From: Prorocentrum cordatum
Taxonomy: Eukaryota > Sar > Dinophyceae > Prorocentrales > Prorocentraceae
Direction of reading: 5' to 3'
Length of the DNA: 64,000 nucleotides
Assembly (NCBI GenBank): GCA_963575745.1
Contig: CAUYUJ010015021.1
Span: 203,501 to 267,500 of the forward strand
Shown: positions 19,635-30,884 of the stretch, piece after piece
Numbering within the stretch: position 1 is the stretch's first letter
Layout of the letters: every line of letters starts with the position of its first letter
Position numbers and translations under genes: made by a program
The notes under the pieces: model-generated
Database searches by the model: none
What the model saw: the letters and a program-made list of their open reading frames with translations, nothing else
Told to the model about the DNA's origin: nothing

Positions 19635-20409
19635 CTTTTTCTGGGAGACTTTGCCAGATCCAGAGGGCACTGGATGAGAAACCGGACTTGGGACAGGGTC
19701 GAGACCTCTTGGGGCCCACGATGTGACACAAGCACAACGTCGGAAATCTGGGTCCTCCTCTTTCCTTATCCGCCGCGCCACGGCCCAAGCGTTGCACCCG
19801 GCAGGGGACCTGTTTTCCAGTCCAAGCCATCCATGTTGATCGTTTCTTATTTCTTGTTTTGCCGATCGGCGCGGGCCCTCGCGCCACCACTCCCCCCCCC
19901 ATGGAGTAGATGGCCTCGAAGAATAAATAGCCCATAGTCGGGTGTTCTACGTATTCGCTGGGGAGCCTCGTCGAATACATGGGCGATCGTCGCAATGGGA
20001 TCCATGTAACGAGCGGGTCGAGGACCAGGACAACACTTTCCAGAGCGCTCCCGAGCGCTCCAGAACGGCCGTGGTGCCCGATATTCACCCCAGAACCGCG
20101 GCATCTCAGAGATCCCCACGTTTTCCTTGTCCGATTCTGTCCTGGTCCTGGCGTCGTTTTAATGAGGTGTTCCCCCCTGGCGTATTCACCTGTTGCCGCC
20201 GCCGAGTGGCCCGAGACGGCAACCGCGGCGGTACGGACGGAGGCCTCCTCGAGACAACCCGCGCGGTGTGTTCTGTTCCATGCGTGGCCCTCTGGCACCT
20301 CGACCCCTTCCCGTGGACCCCGTGCTCTTCCCAGATCCTCCGACGGCCCCGAAGCCCGAGGACGGCCCTGACAGGCTGGACAAAAGTGGAAACCTCCCGG
20401 ACGTTTCAT
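19498..20409 (-). CDS. Hypothetical frame (303 aa), uncertain
   Basis: Open on the - strand from ATG at 20,409 to 19,498. The middle ('YSTRLPSEYVEHPTMGYLFFEAIYS' region, residues ~145-170) is not low-complexity and is the best hint of coding. The C-terminal 60 residues are just the 79-bp repeat translated. I recognise no family; a spurious frame in GC-rich DNA is the main alternative. Confidence 0.2.
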   Translation of the reverse strand: MKRPGGFHFCPACQGRPRASGPSEDLGRARGPREGVEVPEGHAWNRTHRAGCLEEASVRTAAVAVSGHSAAATGEYARGEHLIKTTPGPGQNRTRKTWGSLRCRGSGVNIGHHGRSGALGSALESVVLVLDPLVTWIPLRRSPMYSTRLPSEYVEHPTMGYLFFEAIYSMGGGVVARGPAPIGKTRNKKRSTWMAWTGKQVPCRVQRLGRGAADKERGGPRFPTLCLCHIVGPKRSRPCPKSGFSSSALWIWQSLPEKDTCPMPSVVIFRSGGGPGEVEVRAWTKNCPVPSVGFLYSARRPRT

Positions 20410-21899
20410 GGGGTTGGAGGTTCATTGGACGCGTAATGGGGGGGCGATACATAGAGAGGCAGCGAGGGCTGCCGAAAAGGGAACCAGTCGGGGGCCTTAA
20501 TGCCCGAAGACGGCATTTCCCTCCCCCCCCACTAAACGCCCCCTATGCCTACGCGCCGAAGAGGTCCACGCCCCCCATCTCCCGTCCTCACCCGTCTTCT
20601 GGCGCAGATCGGGCCTTGGCTGCAAGACGCTTGCAGGAGTTCCAAATGGAACGAACGACATCAGGGAGGGCCGCCCTTGTCTCCACTGGCCCTCCCCCAA
20701 TCTTGCTCGTCCTCGTCGTCGCCCTCCCACAATCTTGCTCGTCCTCGTCGTCGCCTTCCTCTTTCGCACCCTCTCCCAGGACCTGCGGCGCCGCGTGGCT
20801 GAGCGGACGGCCTCTGCAGGTGTGAAGCCGGCGCTCGCTCCAATGGGGAGGGGAGGGGGCAGACCACCTTCATCGTGGGGATCAGGGGCAACGTCAGGGA
20901 GGGATAGGCTCAGGGGGAGATGCATCGACCCCCAATCGCCCACTCGTCGCCGACAGGGACCCAACAGCCTCATCCCGCCCAGTAGCGTGCGGATTCGCTA
21001 TCGGTGGCCTATCGCCGATCTGTGGGCCAGGTATCGATCATTCATGGTCTATGTTTCTCCCCCAGCTTCTTCCCCTCTAACGCTGACAATCAGTGAACCC
21101 AGACCCCTGGCGCCATGATTGTTTCACGACCTGCACCTACAGAGGTCTGGACCTTTCCCCCCGGACCGGGTTTTCATCCCGAGTCCTTTTCTGACGGTCA
21201 CGGGGCCTGTCGAGGACCGTTGGAGTGTGAAACCCGCCTAAGATCGTCCGTGAAGTTGTTTTTCGTCGCCCCTCATCTTTTACTATCGCCCTCTCGCTCA
21301 TCGCAACCCCAGCTGCCCGCCTCTTAGAGGAGCTCAAGATGCATGGCCGATCGTGAATCTGGGCGTTCCTGGACGGGGTGGGGCCAGCAGGCCCCTGTCG
21401 GCGATGAATGGGCGATTGGGGGTTCGATGCCTCCGCCCATGAGCCCTATCCCCTCCTTGCCTTGCCGCCCGGGGGAGCCGTGGTCCTCACCCCCTCCCCT
21501 GCCCCCTGTGGGGCAGCCCGCCTGTATTGCGAGCGCCCCAGTCGAGAGATTGTGGCTCCCTGACCGCCCGCGCGTCGTGGCAGAAACCACGACGGCAGGT
21601 TCCTGCCAATTCTCGGCCCCGCAAGGCCACGATGCTCTGGGAAGGGGGGATCGAGGGTCGAGAGGGCTTTGGGCGTCTCTGGGGGCTTCTAGGGCTCCAG
21701 GGAGGACCTTTTCCTGGGGGAGAGTCGGCGAACCCTTCAGTGGTGGTGACCCCCCCATGGCGAGGCCCTGGGAAACGCGACCGAGGCAGACCCCTTGAGA
21801 TTGTCCACCCTCTGGCGGGTAACACTCCTTACCATGGCCCCTCCCCAAAGGGTTACGGTGACGATTTTACCTGGGTGGGGGGGGGGCTAGACGAGAAAA
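20410..21899. other. No gene recognised; minor repeats
   Basis: AATCTTGCTCGTCCTCGTCG occurs twice near 20,700 and 20,730 (31 bp apart). Frames up to 210 codons show no domain. A G-run next to 21,870-21,890 precedes the next motif. Confidence 0.4.
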
Positions 21900-21904
21900 A
21901 TTCG

Positions 21905-21957
21905 TTCCTCGGTTGAACGGCTCGTTCCCCGGTTGAACGACTCGTTCCCCGGCGCAA
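21905..21957. repeat. CTCGTTCCCCGGTTGAACGA motif, tandem
   Basis: Two and a half copies of a ~25-bp unit. The same word recurs on the opposite strand at 25,260 and 25,330 and on this strand at 25,136. Confidence 0.7.
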
Positions 21958-21999
21958 ATTCGAAGTGTTTTCCCAGTACATGGAACTTCTGAGAGCCTT

Positions 22000-23540
22000 T
22001 TTTTGCGGCCGCCATGAAGACTCTTGGCGGCCCTTGAGAGGGTTCTTGTCGGCCCTCAAGAAGGTTCTTGAAGGCCCCCGGCAAGGGTCTTGAAGGCCCT
22101 TAAGAAGTGTTTTGGAGCCCCCAAGGAGAATCCTGGCGGCCGTGAGAGGATTTTTGGCGGCCCCTGAGAGGTTTCTTGGCGGCCCCTGAGGTTTCTTGGC
22201 GTCCCCTGAGAGGCTTCTTGGCGGCCCCTGAGGGGGTTGTTGGCGGCCCCTCGGTCTGTTCTTGGCGGCCCCTGCGAGGGTTCTTCTGGGCCCCCAAAAA
22301 GGTTCGTGGCGGCCCCCGAGAAGGGTCGTGGAGGCCCCCAAGATGAACCTTGGCGGCCCTGAGGGGATTCTTGGCGACCCCTGGGAGGTTTCTTGGCGGC
22401 CCCTGAGAGGTTTCTCGGCGGCCCCTGAGAAGGTTCTTGGAGGCTCCTGAGAGGTTTTTTTTGGGGGGGGGGTCGGCCCCCCAGAAGGTTCCTGGCGGTC
22501 CCCAGAAGGTTCTTGGCGGCCCCCAAGAAGGTTTTTGGCGGCCCCTGAGAGGGTCTTGGCGGCCCCCAAGAAGGTTGCTGTCGCCCCCCGAGAAGGTTTT
22601 TGGCGGCCCCACAAAACATGTTCTCGGCGGCCCTCAAGAAGGTGCTCGGCGGCCCTCAAGAAGACTCCTGGCGGCCCCTGCGAGATTTGTTTGGCGGCCC
22701 CCAAAGACGCCTCTTGGCGGCTTCTTGGCGGCCCCTGAGACTCAGAGGTTTGTTTGGCGGCCCCTAAGACGCCCAGTGGCGGCCCCTGACAGGAATCTTG
22801 GCGGCCCCTTGAAGGGTTCTTGGCCCTTGGCGAGACCGAGAGGATTCTTGGCGGCCTCTGAGTGGGTTCTTGGCGGCGTATGAAAAGGTTTTTGGCTGTC
22901 CGTGGGAGGGTGCTGGGCGGCCTCTGAGAGGGTCTGGGGCGGCCTCTGAGAGTTTTGTTCGGGGGGCGGCCCCTGAGAGTGTTTTGAGCGGCCTCTTAAA
23001 GCGTCCTGGGCGGCCCCTGAGAGGGTTCCTGGCGTCTCCTAAGAGTTTTTTTTGGAAGCCCCTGAGAGGCCGCGGCCCCTGACAAGGGTTCTTGTCAGCC
23101 ACCGGAGAGGCTTCTTGAGCTTCTTGGCAGCTCCTGGGAGGCCTCTTGGCGCCCACTGGGACGCTTCTTGGCATCCCCTGAGAGGTTCCTTGGCGGACCC
23201 TTAGAGGGTGGTCGGCGGCCCCTTCCAATGGTTATTGACAGCCCCTGAGAGGGTTCTTGGCGGTCCCTGAGGCGATTCTTGGCGGTTCCCGAGACGGTTC
23301 TTGGCGGCCCCATGAAAAGGTTTGTGTTGGCGGTCCTGTGAAGGCGCCTCTTGGCGTCCCCTGAGAGGCTTTTTTGGTGGCCCCTGAGAGGGTTCGTGGC
23401 GGCCCCTGAAAAGGCCTCCTTGCGGCCCTTGGGAAGGTCCCTGGCAGCCCCTGAGAAGGTCGTTGGCGGCCTGCGAAGGCTTCTCTGCAACCTCCCCTTG
23501 GGAGAATTCTGGGGCCCTGAGAGACGTTTGTGAGAGGTCT
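22000..23540. repeat. ~28-bp satellite TTCTTGGCGGCCCCTGAGAGG, about 1.5 kb
   Basis: About fifty degenerate copies of a 26-30 bp unit. Indels between units are not multiples of three, so the long frames on both strands (up to 283 codons) are not genes. Confidence 0.95.
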
Positions 23541-23859
23541 CTAATCGCCCTCTGAAAGGCCTCTTAAAGCGGAGACCTCTGAGGGCCCTCAGCGCGTCTC
23601 CCTCTGAGAAGCCTCTGAGAGCTCTCCGAGATGCCCATGGGAGAGAGGTCGAGGCCCCTGGTATGCTTCCGGTTGATCCCAGGGATCCCTTGGAGAGCTC
23701 TGTGGGAGCTCCTGAATCACGTGGAACGTCTCAATAGTTTCTTGTGGCCAGGTGGCCGCGGCTGCACTCCTTCGGCTGCGCGCGTTCTTTGTGGACCAGT
23801 GTCGCGAGAGGAAAAGACGCGCACGCGCGCAATCCTCATCGCTTTTGCCGCTTTGAACA

Positions 23860-24275
23860 AGGATCCGCCCGCACCTCCCTGTGGGCCTTCTCTGGTTGCC
23901 CCCTCAGCCCCCAGAGGCCTCGGGCCCCGCCTCGCACGGCGCCTCCCTCTGGGATGCCTCGAGAGCAGCCGGAGTGGTGCTCAAGCGAGAACCCCGTTTT
24001 GAAAAAGGAACCGCCCTCAACCTCCCCCTCTTGGCCTTCCCTGGTTGCCCCCATCACCCCCCAGACAGAGGCTTGGGTGCCCGCCTCGCACGGCGCTCTG
24101 GATTGAATTCCTCGGGAGCACTTGAAGTGGAGTTCGAGCGAACACCCCGTTTTGAAAAAGGGGCCGCCCGCACCTCCTCCTCCTCTGGGCCATCTTTGCT
24201 TGCTCCCATCAGCCCCCAGATGCCTCGGGCCCCTTGTCGCACGGCGCTTCCTTCGGATGCCTCGAGAGGGTCCCT
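23860..24275. repeat. ~153-bp tandem repeat, 2.7 copies
   Basis: CTCGCACGGCGC recurs at about 23,930, 24,084 and 24,235, and ACCCCGTTTTGAAAAAGG at 23,991 and 24,144. The period of 153 bp is 51 codons and one + frame stays open ('RFEKGTALNLP', 'RFEKGAARTSS'), so a coding minisatellite is possible but unproven. Confidence 0.8.
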
Positions 24276-24284
24276 GTTGCAGGC

Positions 24285-24475
24285 GAAGCGCAAACAGGCA
24301 AAACAATATTCAGACCGACAGTGCGTCAGAGCAAACGAGCAGGCGGCAACGACATTTAAACTCGAGCAGGGCGAACAAACAAACGAGCAGGCGAGCAGAA
24401 CAAACGAGCAAGCGAGCAAAACAAACTAGCAGGATATTAGAGCAAACGAGCAGGCGACAGAGGGCGGCAACGACA
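24285..24475. repeat. AACAAACGAGCAGGCGAGCAG degenerate repeat
   Basis: About eight copies of an 11-22 bp unit around ACAAACGAGCAGGCGA. Confidence 0.8.
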
Positions 24476-24594
24476 TTACCCCGCACCGCAGGCCCCCTTG
24501 CATTCACGAATATCAGCACTGATGGTGCTGGTGGGTTTCTGGGGTTCGTTCCTGGGGTGCGAGCTGTTGTGCTCGTGGCTGGTTGTGTGTCGGC

Positions 24595-25020
24595 GGTCCT
24601 CCTCCTCCTTCGTTTCCTCCTCCTCCTCCTCCTTCTCCCCCTCCCCCTCGTTCTCGTCGTCTTTTTCCCCTTCCTCGTCCTCGCCGCCCCTCTCCTCTTC
24701 CAGCTCCTCCTTCCCGTCGCGTTCCTCCCCTGGTTCTCTGGCTGTTGCTCCTTCAGCCCCTCCACCTCCTGTTCTTCTTGCTCCTGGTCCTCATTCTGTT
24801 CCCCCTCCTACTCCTCGATCCAATTTCCTCTTCCCCCCCTTTTGTTCCCGCTCCTCCTCCTCCCCCCCTCCTCCTCGATTCTCTTTCCTCCCCCATGTCC
24901 TCCTCCACTTCCTCCTTCTCCCGCCCCTCTTCCTTCTCATCTGCTTGTTTTCCGTCCCCATCTCTTCCTCCTCCTCCTCGTCTTTTTCTTCCTCCTCTCC
25001 TCCTCATCCTCCTCCTCCTC
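24595..25020. repeat. Pyrimidine-rich (CCT/CTT)n tract
   Basis: Over 400 bp of CCTCCT-type sequence with few purines on this strand. The 369-codon frame across it is read-through. Confidence 0.9.
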
Positions 25021-25124
25021 GCGACGGGCCCATCGCGCGCAACACGTTGTCGGTGATTCAGAGACGCGGGTTCTCCAACGTTCAGGAAAAGCTATGCCCG
25101 TGCCACGCACGCGAGTAAAACAAC

Positions 25125-25350
25125 ATTCCCGACGAACTCGTTCCCCGGTCGGATTCATGTTGTTCCGGCGGCAACGTAAGCGGCTACGTGTATGGGTTGA
25201 ACTCGTGTTTCTGGTCGCTACGGCATCGTAACAAACGGTTTTGAGTATGGCTTCCGCCGGGGAACGAGTTCTTCTCATATTGGTGTTATATCCGCAGGTG
25301 AACGAACCGAACAACCAGGGATCGAATCGTTCAACCGGGGAACGAGTCGC
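25125..25350. repeat. Dispersed GGGGAACGAGT motif cluster
   Basis: CGAACTCGTTCCCCGGTCGG at 25,133, CCGGGGAACGAGTTC at 25,257 and GTTCAACCGGGGAACGAGTC at 25,329 are copies of the word seen at 21,905-21,957, here in both orientations. Confidence 0.65.
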
Positions 25351-25379
25351 TCGCGTGGCTAGACCCCCACCCCGACGTG

Positions 25380-25790
25380 CAGGTGCCCGAAGGCATGTTG
25401 TGTCGTTCGCAGGATTATTGCGGTTCTCACGTTATACCGTGGCACACGTAGTTTTGTGGGTGGTGCGCGGGTACGCGTTACTCTATTTGCCCTCTTGCGA
25501 TTCTGACAGGGTCTGGCGTGTTGTTGTACGTGCGCGTGGTGCCCGCAGGTGTGTGATTCAATCGCGTTGTGGTGTTCGCGGGCACGTTGTGGCGTGTGCA
25601 GGTGAATGTGATGTTCGCGGAAAAGGAAGGGGCAACAGGAGGAAGAGGATGAGGAGGAGGAGGACGGCGACGACGGAGAAGGACGAGGGAGGTGCGGAAC
25701 AGCACGATTGAGGTAATGGTCCGTCACGCACATGCCGTTACATGCGCGGTGGCGGTTTCTATCTTGGCACCTCCGCCGCGGCCGCCGCAG
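25380..25790. repeat. GT-rich degenerate repeat and a short GGA tract
   Basis: Loose ~25-bp units around GTTCGCGGGCACGTTGTG, similar in style to 27,370-27,600, then (GAGGAG) at 25,635-25,700. No gene recognised. Confidence 0.5.
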
Positions 25791-26275
25791 CCACTGTCTT
25801 CAACTTCGTCGTTCGTCGTCGTCGTCGATGCCGCCGCCGCGGTCGCCTCCACCCCCACCGCCGTCGTCATCGTTGCCACCGCTGCCATCGTCGTCGTCGT
25901 CGTTCTCGTCATCGTCGTCGTCGCCGCCGCCGTCGTCGTCATTGTCATCGTCCACATCGTCGTCGTCGTCGCCGTCGTCGTCGTCATTGTCGTCGTCGAC
26001 ATCGTCGTTGGTAGTCGCCGTCGGTTGGTAGTCGTCGGTTGTGGTCGTCTTCGTCGTCTTCGTCATGGTCGTGGTCATGGTCGTCGTCATGCTGTCGTCG
26101 TCGTCGTCGTCGTCGTGGTTGTCGTCGTCGTCGTCGTCGTCGTCGTTGCGTGCCAGTCTGGTTCCTACCGCTGCAGGCGCCGTCTTCGTCGTCGTCTGCG
26201 TCGTCGTCGTGTCCGCCGTCATCGTGACGTCATCGTCGTTGTCGTCGTCGTCGTCGTCGTCGTCGTGTGTCAGTC
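25790..26275. repeat. (GTC)n / (CGTCGT)n microsatellite
   Basis: Near-continuous GTC units with CCG and CAT interruptions. The poly-Val, Ser, Arg and Asp frames are read-through. Confidence 0.95.
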
Positions 26276-26809
26276 TGCTCCCCACCGCTGTCCGTCAGCT
26301 CTCGGGCACAGTTGCAGGCTGTGGTTCCCAATAGGGAATTGCCGCCGTGCTCGCGGGTGCACTGGGCTGGCCTGGGCGAGAGTTGCGCGCACGCGTCGAC
26401 GCATGTCCTTCCAGCGCTCGGTCCCCGTACCTCGTGCGGCAGGGTACGCCTGCCCCCCGCACGTGTATCCAGCGTGTGGGCCCCATCGCTGCTGGAGCTT
26501 TCGGAACCAGGGTTTCGAGCCCCTCCTGCCGCTCATGTGTCATGGTCCTGTTCCGAGAGCCCCTTCATTCAATCCTGGCCGAGCCTTCTTGTTTTCCCCT
26601 CCGCGCCTGGTTTTCTGGGCTGTTTCGAGAATTGCAACGGCCACCTGCCAGGTCTAGGTTTCCCCTAGCAGTGCTTGTACCAGAGATTCTGGTGTAAACA
26701 TAATGCGCAAGGAGATGCATCATTGGTTCCACTCATATGATGCAGCGAAGGGTACACAGTGGCCACAACAAAGCGTGGACACTTCCGATTTTCACCCTGA
26801 TGAAGTTTT
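26276..26809. other. No gene recognised
   Basis: Unique-looking, GC-balanced sequence. Overlapping frames on both strands, none with a recognisable domain. Confidence 0.4.
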
Positions 26810-27115
26810 ACCAACTGGTGCAACTTGTGGTGCAACCAATTGCGCGACCATGTGCCGCAACCTACGGCTCAATGTATGGCGCAGTCTGTGGCGCGCCCTG
26901 GGGGCGCAACCTACGGCGTTACTTATGGCGCCACCTATTGCGCAACCTGGGGGCGCAGCCTATGGGCTCAGCTTGTGCCACAATCCACGGCGCAACCCAT
27001 GGTGTAATCCATGGCGCAACCATATGGTGCAACCTATTGCGCGCACTATGGGCGAAACTTGTGGACGCAACCTATGGCGAAGCATGTGGCGCATCCAGAT
27101 TGCAGCGTCTAGCTT
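26810..27115. repeat. Degenerate ~17-bp repeat GGCGCAACCTATGG
   Basis: About eighteen units of CGCAACCTATGG with drift. One frame reads 'GATYGVTYGATYCATWG', which only reflects the repeat. Confidence 0.85.
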
Positions 27116-28237
27116 TTCGGGGTCTTAAGATGGCACTCGTAAGCTATGACTGGCGGCATGCATTTCCGCGGCCACTGCCATCTGGTGACAAGGTCTATCC
27201 CACAGGCTGCCGCCGTTCCGCAGGCCCGCAAAAGGACAACGGGGCAGGATTATAAAAGGTAGGTGAAGAGGAGGATGAGGAGGAGCAAGTGAAAAGGAGC
27301 AGGAACAGGGAGAGGAACAGGATGAGTTGCACTGCCGCGCAATGTTGTGCGGCCCCTTAACACACGGCGCGGTGGTCGCAACCGCCAATTGGTGCTCGCA
27401 GGCTTGCAGCGCGCGCACTGTGGTGCTCGCAAGCGTACGGTGGTCTTCGCCACCGCACTGTGGTGCTCCCAAGCGCACTGTGGCGCTTGTTCGCACATAG
27501 GTCGCTCACAGGCCAGTGCTGTGCTCATATGTGCCTTGCCGGTGCTCTCAGGCCTTGCGCGCGTGATCGAATCGCAGGCCACTGTTGTGTCTGCATGTTT
27601 GTAGGTATGGCGTGCCCCTCGGGCACATTTTTTGGCGATCGCAGCGCGCCCCCACCCCGAAGAACCCCATCACACCCAAGCGTGTTGCCGTTACCCGTGG
27701 GCCAGAATCCCCCCTCCCGGATAACAGCCGTTATCGGCCAGAATCAAAGCAGTTTCTTGCGCGGGAAGAATCAAGACGGGAGGTTTCTCATATCCAGACC
27801 ATCCATTCAGACACATTTTTGGTGAGAGTTTAAACACGGAAGTTCTCGCATGTTCGGCAAGTCTGCAGATGTTTGATTTCGCACGGATCTAATTGAAGTA
27901 ATGTTTGTAATCTCTGTATAGGTGATCACACCACCTCTTACCTCCTGGCTCTTTCCTGTCCCTGCCCGTTCTTTGTCCGACTGACCCTAAGCTGTCGCGC
28001 AGGGCCTACGGGCCAGGGTCGAGGGGATCGACTCGCACTGGCCAGCATCTGCTAATCTCTGCCCCCGGAGTCCGTCTTCCCATACTGGGACCGTCGTGCG
28101 TCGCCTCAGGTTGAAAAGCCCGTCCCCTGGAAGGCGCCCATATTTCTGGCGGTCCACGCCACGTCGTGGAAACATCATGGCGTCGAGGGCCTGGGTCCAG
28201 AGCCCCATTTGGGAGAGCGTGGATTCGGAGATAAGTT
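27116..28237. other. No gene recognised; CACTGTGGTGCTC repeats at 27,370-27,600
   Basis: 27,370-27,600 holds ~30-bp degenerate units (GCACTGTGGTGCTCGCAAGCG). The remainder to 28,237 is unique-looking with no domain. Confidence 0.4.
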
Positions 28238-28441
28238 CTAGGCCACCCACATGGGGTCGGAACAAATGGTGTCTGAGGATCGCGCCGCATCGCCGATGCA
28301 TCGGCGATGCGGCTTGATGTGGAGCCCGATTTTCTCCACGCCGATGGCTTCGATGCATCGCCGACATCGCCGATGTATCCGTGATGTGGCGCGATCCTCC
28401 AACCCCATCTACTCGGACCCCATGAAGGAGGAAACCTCTAG
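28238..28441. mobile_element. MITE/introner-like TIR element, copy A
   Basis: Full-length copy of ~204 bp. Left end CTAGGCCACCCACATGGGGTC, right end GACCCCATGAAGGAGG...CCTCTAG. The next ~40 bp are also inverted repeats (GGTGTCTGAGGATCGCGCC against GGCGCGATCCTCC). Just inside the left end is a perfect 30-nt palindrome at 28,284-28,313 centred on GATGCATC. There is no coding capacity, so any mobility must be in trans. It could be an introner or a non-autonomous DNA transposon. Confidence 0.75.
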
Positions 28442-28679
28442 AAGTGTTTTGGCCCACGTGCCCCCAGGACTTCCAGGGAGGCCACCACGATTTCCAGAGC
28501 GCCCCTCACGAGACCCAGAGGGCCCCGAGGGCTCCAAGGTGGAGGGCAAAGCTGGAGATCCTTCAGACCAGGGATGCCTTCAGTGATCGCCGATGGACGC
28601 GATGGGCACCCCGGGGAGAGCAAGAACACGACGCCCCTTGGCTGTGTCTGGTCGGGAACGCGTATATCGGGGGGGGAGT

Positions 28680-29036
28680 CCGAGGCCTCCCGCACAGCAG
28701 ATGGCGTCAGAGGCTCGCGCCACATCGCCGATGCGGCTCGATGTGGAGACTGGTTCCTTCAACGCCAACGGCGCCGATGCATCGGCCGACTATACGTCAG
28801 AGTGACTTTTCGCCGAGGTGGAGTGACCTTGGTGCGGCCTCCTGGGTTCCCCCGATCGCTGAATCCGATGCGATAGCAGCGGCCTGCGCGCTTACGTTTG
28901 GCTCCCTCGCGCCCCCCAAAAGTCGCGCACCAAATGTCAATCTTTCCTAGCGTCACTCCTACGTTTAGCCGAACCGGCGCCGATGCGGCGCGATCCTGCG
29001 ACCCGTGGACCCGGGCCCTATCTGGGTGGCCTTGTT
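28680..29036. mobile_element. TIR element, copy B, interrupted
   Basis: The left half (28,680-28,800: AGGCCTCCCGCACAGCAG, CGCCGATGCGGCTCGATG) and right end (28,973-29,036: GATGCGGCGCGATCCTGCG, CCGGGCCCTATCTGGG) are separated by ~170 bp of unrelated DNA. The inserted part starts near CAGAGTGACTTTT and ends near GCGTCACTCCTAC, which are complementary over AGTGAC/GTCACT. Confidence 0.6.
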
Positions 29037-29038
29037 CA

Positions 29039-29250
29039 TTAGGCCTCCCAGATGAGGTCCGAGCACATTGTGTCGGCGGATCGCTCCGCGTCGCCAGTGC
29101 ATCGGCGACGCGGCTCGATGTAGAGCCCGATTTTCTCGACGCCGACGGCGCCGACGCATCGCCGACGTCGCCGATGCATCGCTGATGCATCTGCGATGCG
29201 GCGCGATCCTCAGACACCATCAGCTCGGAGCCCATCTAGCGAGCCTCTAT
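29039..29250. mobile_element. TIR element, copy C
   Basis: Starts TAGGCCTCCCAGATGAGGTC and ends GGAGCCCATCTAGCGAGCCTC. Internal CATCGGCGACGCGGCTCGATG and GCGGCGCGATCCTCAG match copies A, D and E. It directly follows copy B. Confidence 0.75.
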
Positions 29251-29394
29251 CTTGGGGTGTGGCGGTCCGCGGCACCTGGGCCAGCCGACGAGCGCGCCGG
29301 GGCTGAGCCTGACGCGTGGAGAGGGCGAGGGGTACGGAGCCTTGTTTGCGCATCTGCTCCCGAGGTCAGCGCAGGACGGAGCCTGGCGCCGTTC

Positions 29395-30060
29395 AGATCA
29401 CTCGTGGCTTCTCGCTGGTGTTGTCGAGGACGCCTACGGCGAATCACCGCCGCCCCCCGCATTTTGGAAACGCCGATGTGGCCGAACGGTGCGGCCAGAG
29501 CTCGACCGAGCTGTCGGTCTTGATGTTCCCCCCGCTGTTGTGGAAACCCTTCGGGAAGCACGAGGGAGAGAAAGAAGAAAAGGAAGACAGAAAGGACGCA
29601 CGTGGAGGAGGGGGAGGTGGAGGAGGAGGAGGAGGACGAGGAGGAGGAGGAGGAAAAGGCCTCTTGGGAGACTCTTTGGGCACTCTTTGGGCCTCCTGGT
29701 AGCCTCATCGGGGCCTCTTGGAGGCAACTTGGGTGCTTCCTTGGGCCTCTTGAGGGCCTTTGGGCCGTCCGAGGGCGTATGCTTGGCTTCTCGCTAGTGT
29801 TAGCGAAGACGGCCACGGCGAATCACCGCCGCCCCCTTCTTTTTAGGAGGGATGCGTCTATGTGGCCAAACGTTTGGGTGACGTCTGGCCACGCTTTTGG
29901 ACCATGCGTTCCCCCAGCCGTTGTGGAAGCCCTTCGGGGAACACGTGGGGGAGGAAGAGTAGGATGCGGAGAGGGAGGCAAAAGGAAGACGAGGAGAAGA
30001 ATGAGGAGACCTCTTGGGAGCTTCTGGGGTCATTCTTGGGGCCTCCTGGGAGCTTCCTTG
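29395..30060. repeat. 379-bp tandem duplication, two diverged copies
   Basis: GAATCACCGCCGCCCCC is at 29,441 and 29,820. Both copies have GGCTTCTCGCTRGTGTT before it, then GATGTGGCC or TATGTGGCC, GTTCCCCC, GTTGTGGAA(A/G)CCCTTCGGG and a GAGGA-rich end leading to CCTCTTGGGA. Confidence 0.8.
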
Positions 30061-30700
30061 GGGCTTCTTGGAGGCCTCTTGGGCGCCTCCTTGGACCTCT
30101 TGGGAGCATTTAGAGGGCTTGTTGGTGGCCTGTTTGGCCGTCTTAGTTCGTTCCTGGCCCGTCTGACGCCGTCGGGAGTTGTCCCAGGAGCCTCTCTGGG
30201 CCGTGTTGGGACCTTTTGGGTCGTCTTGAAGATCATCTTGGGCGTCTTGGAGGCCTCTTGAGCAGTCTAGAGTCCCTCCTTGGGACTTTCTTGGAGGTTG
30301 CTTGGGCCGTCATGTGCCAACTTTGAAGTCTTGTGGGCGATCCTGGGGCAATATTTGGGGCCTCGTGGGCCGTCTTGCGCCGTCGGAAGTCGGACAACCA
30401 GGTAATACCACCATGCTTTTGAACAACAAAACCGAAGAACAACTATGATGTTGGCCTTTTAGGGCCTTCCTGTATGTCCTCTTCGAGGCTTCTGGAGCCG
30501 TGTTGCAGGCCTCTTGCAGGCTTCCTGAGCCGTCTGGGGCTCACTTTGAGGCCATCCGAGGCCGTCTTGGGTGCATCCATGGACGTCTTGGAGACATCTT
30601 GGAGCCACTTTGGGCTCGCTTGGAGCCATCTTGGGCCATCTAGGCCGTCTTGGAGGCGGTTTGGCAAATTCGGAGGCAGTTTGTGCAGCTCTCCGGGTGG
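29655..30700. repeat. CTTGGGCCTC-type degenerate tandem repeats
   Basis: Three runs (29,660-29,775; 30,005-30,390; 30,455-30,680) of a ~15-18 bp unit around GGGCCTCTTGGGAGC. The frames 'GASWRPLGRLLGPLG' and 'PRRPQEAPKRPP' are its translations. Confidence 0.8.
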
Positions 30701-30884
30701 CCGGCGGGGTGGGCCGAACCCGTAAAAAAGGACCGAGCACCACCAGACATCCAGTGGTTAATCCACAGGGGGCGGCGGATCTGGTGGCCTTCGGCCCATC
30801 CCGCCACCGCGTCTTGGTTGTAGGTCAGAGGCCTTTTGGACGCCCGTGGGGTGAATCTGGGATTCCATCTGGAAGTCTCTTGAA

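Noticed and set aside
21853-22704. 283-codon - strand frame with 'GAAKNLLGGRQEPS' repeats
   Set aside because: Translation of the ~28-bp satellite; unit length changes are not multiples of three and the + strand is also open.
24122-25231. 369-codon + strand frame
   Set aside because: Joins the 153-bp repeat, the AACAAACGAGC repeat and a pyrimidine tract, three unrelated repeats in one chance frame.
26825-27007. Small protein with 'GATYGVTYGATYCATWG'
   Set aside because: It is the translation of the ~17-bp degenerate repeat; neighbouring units shift phase.
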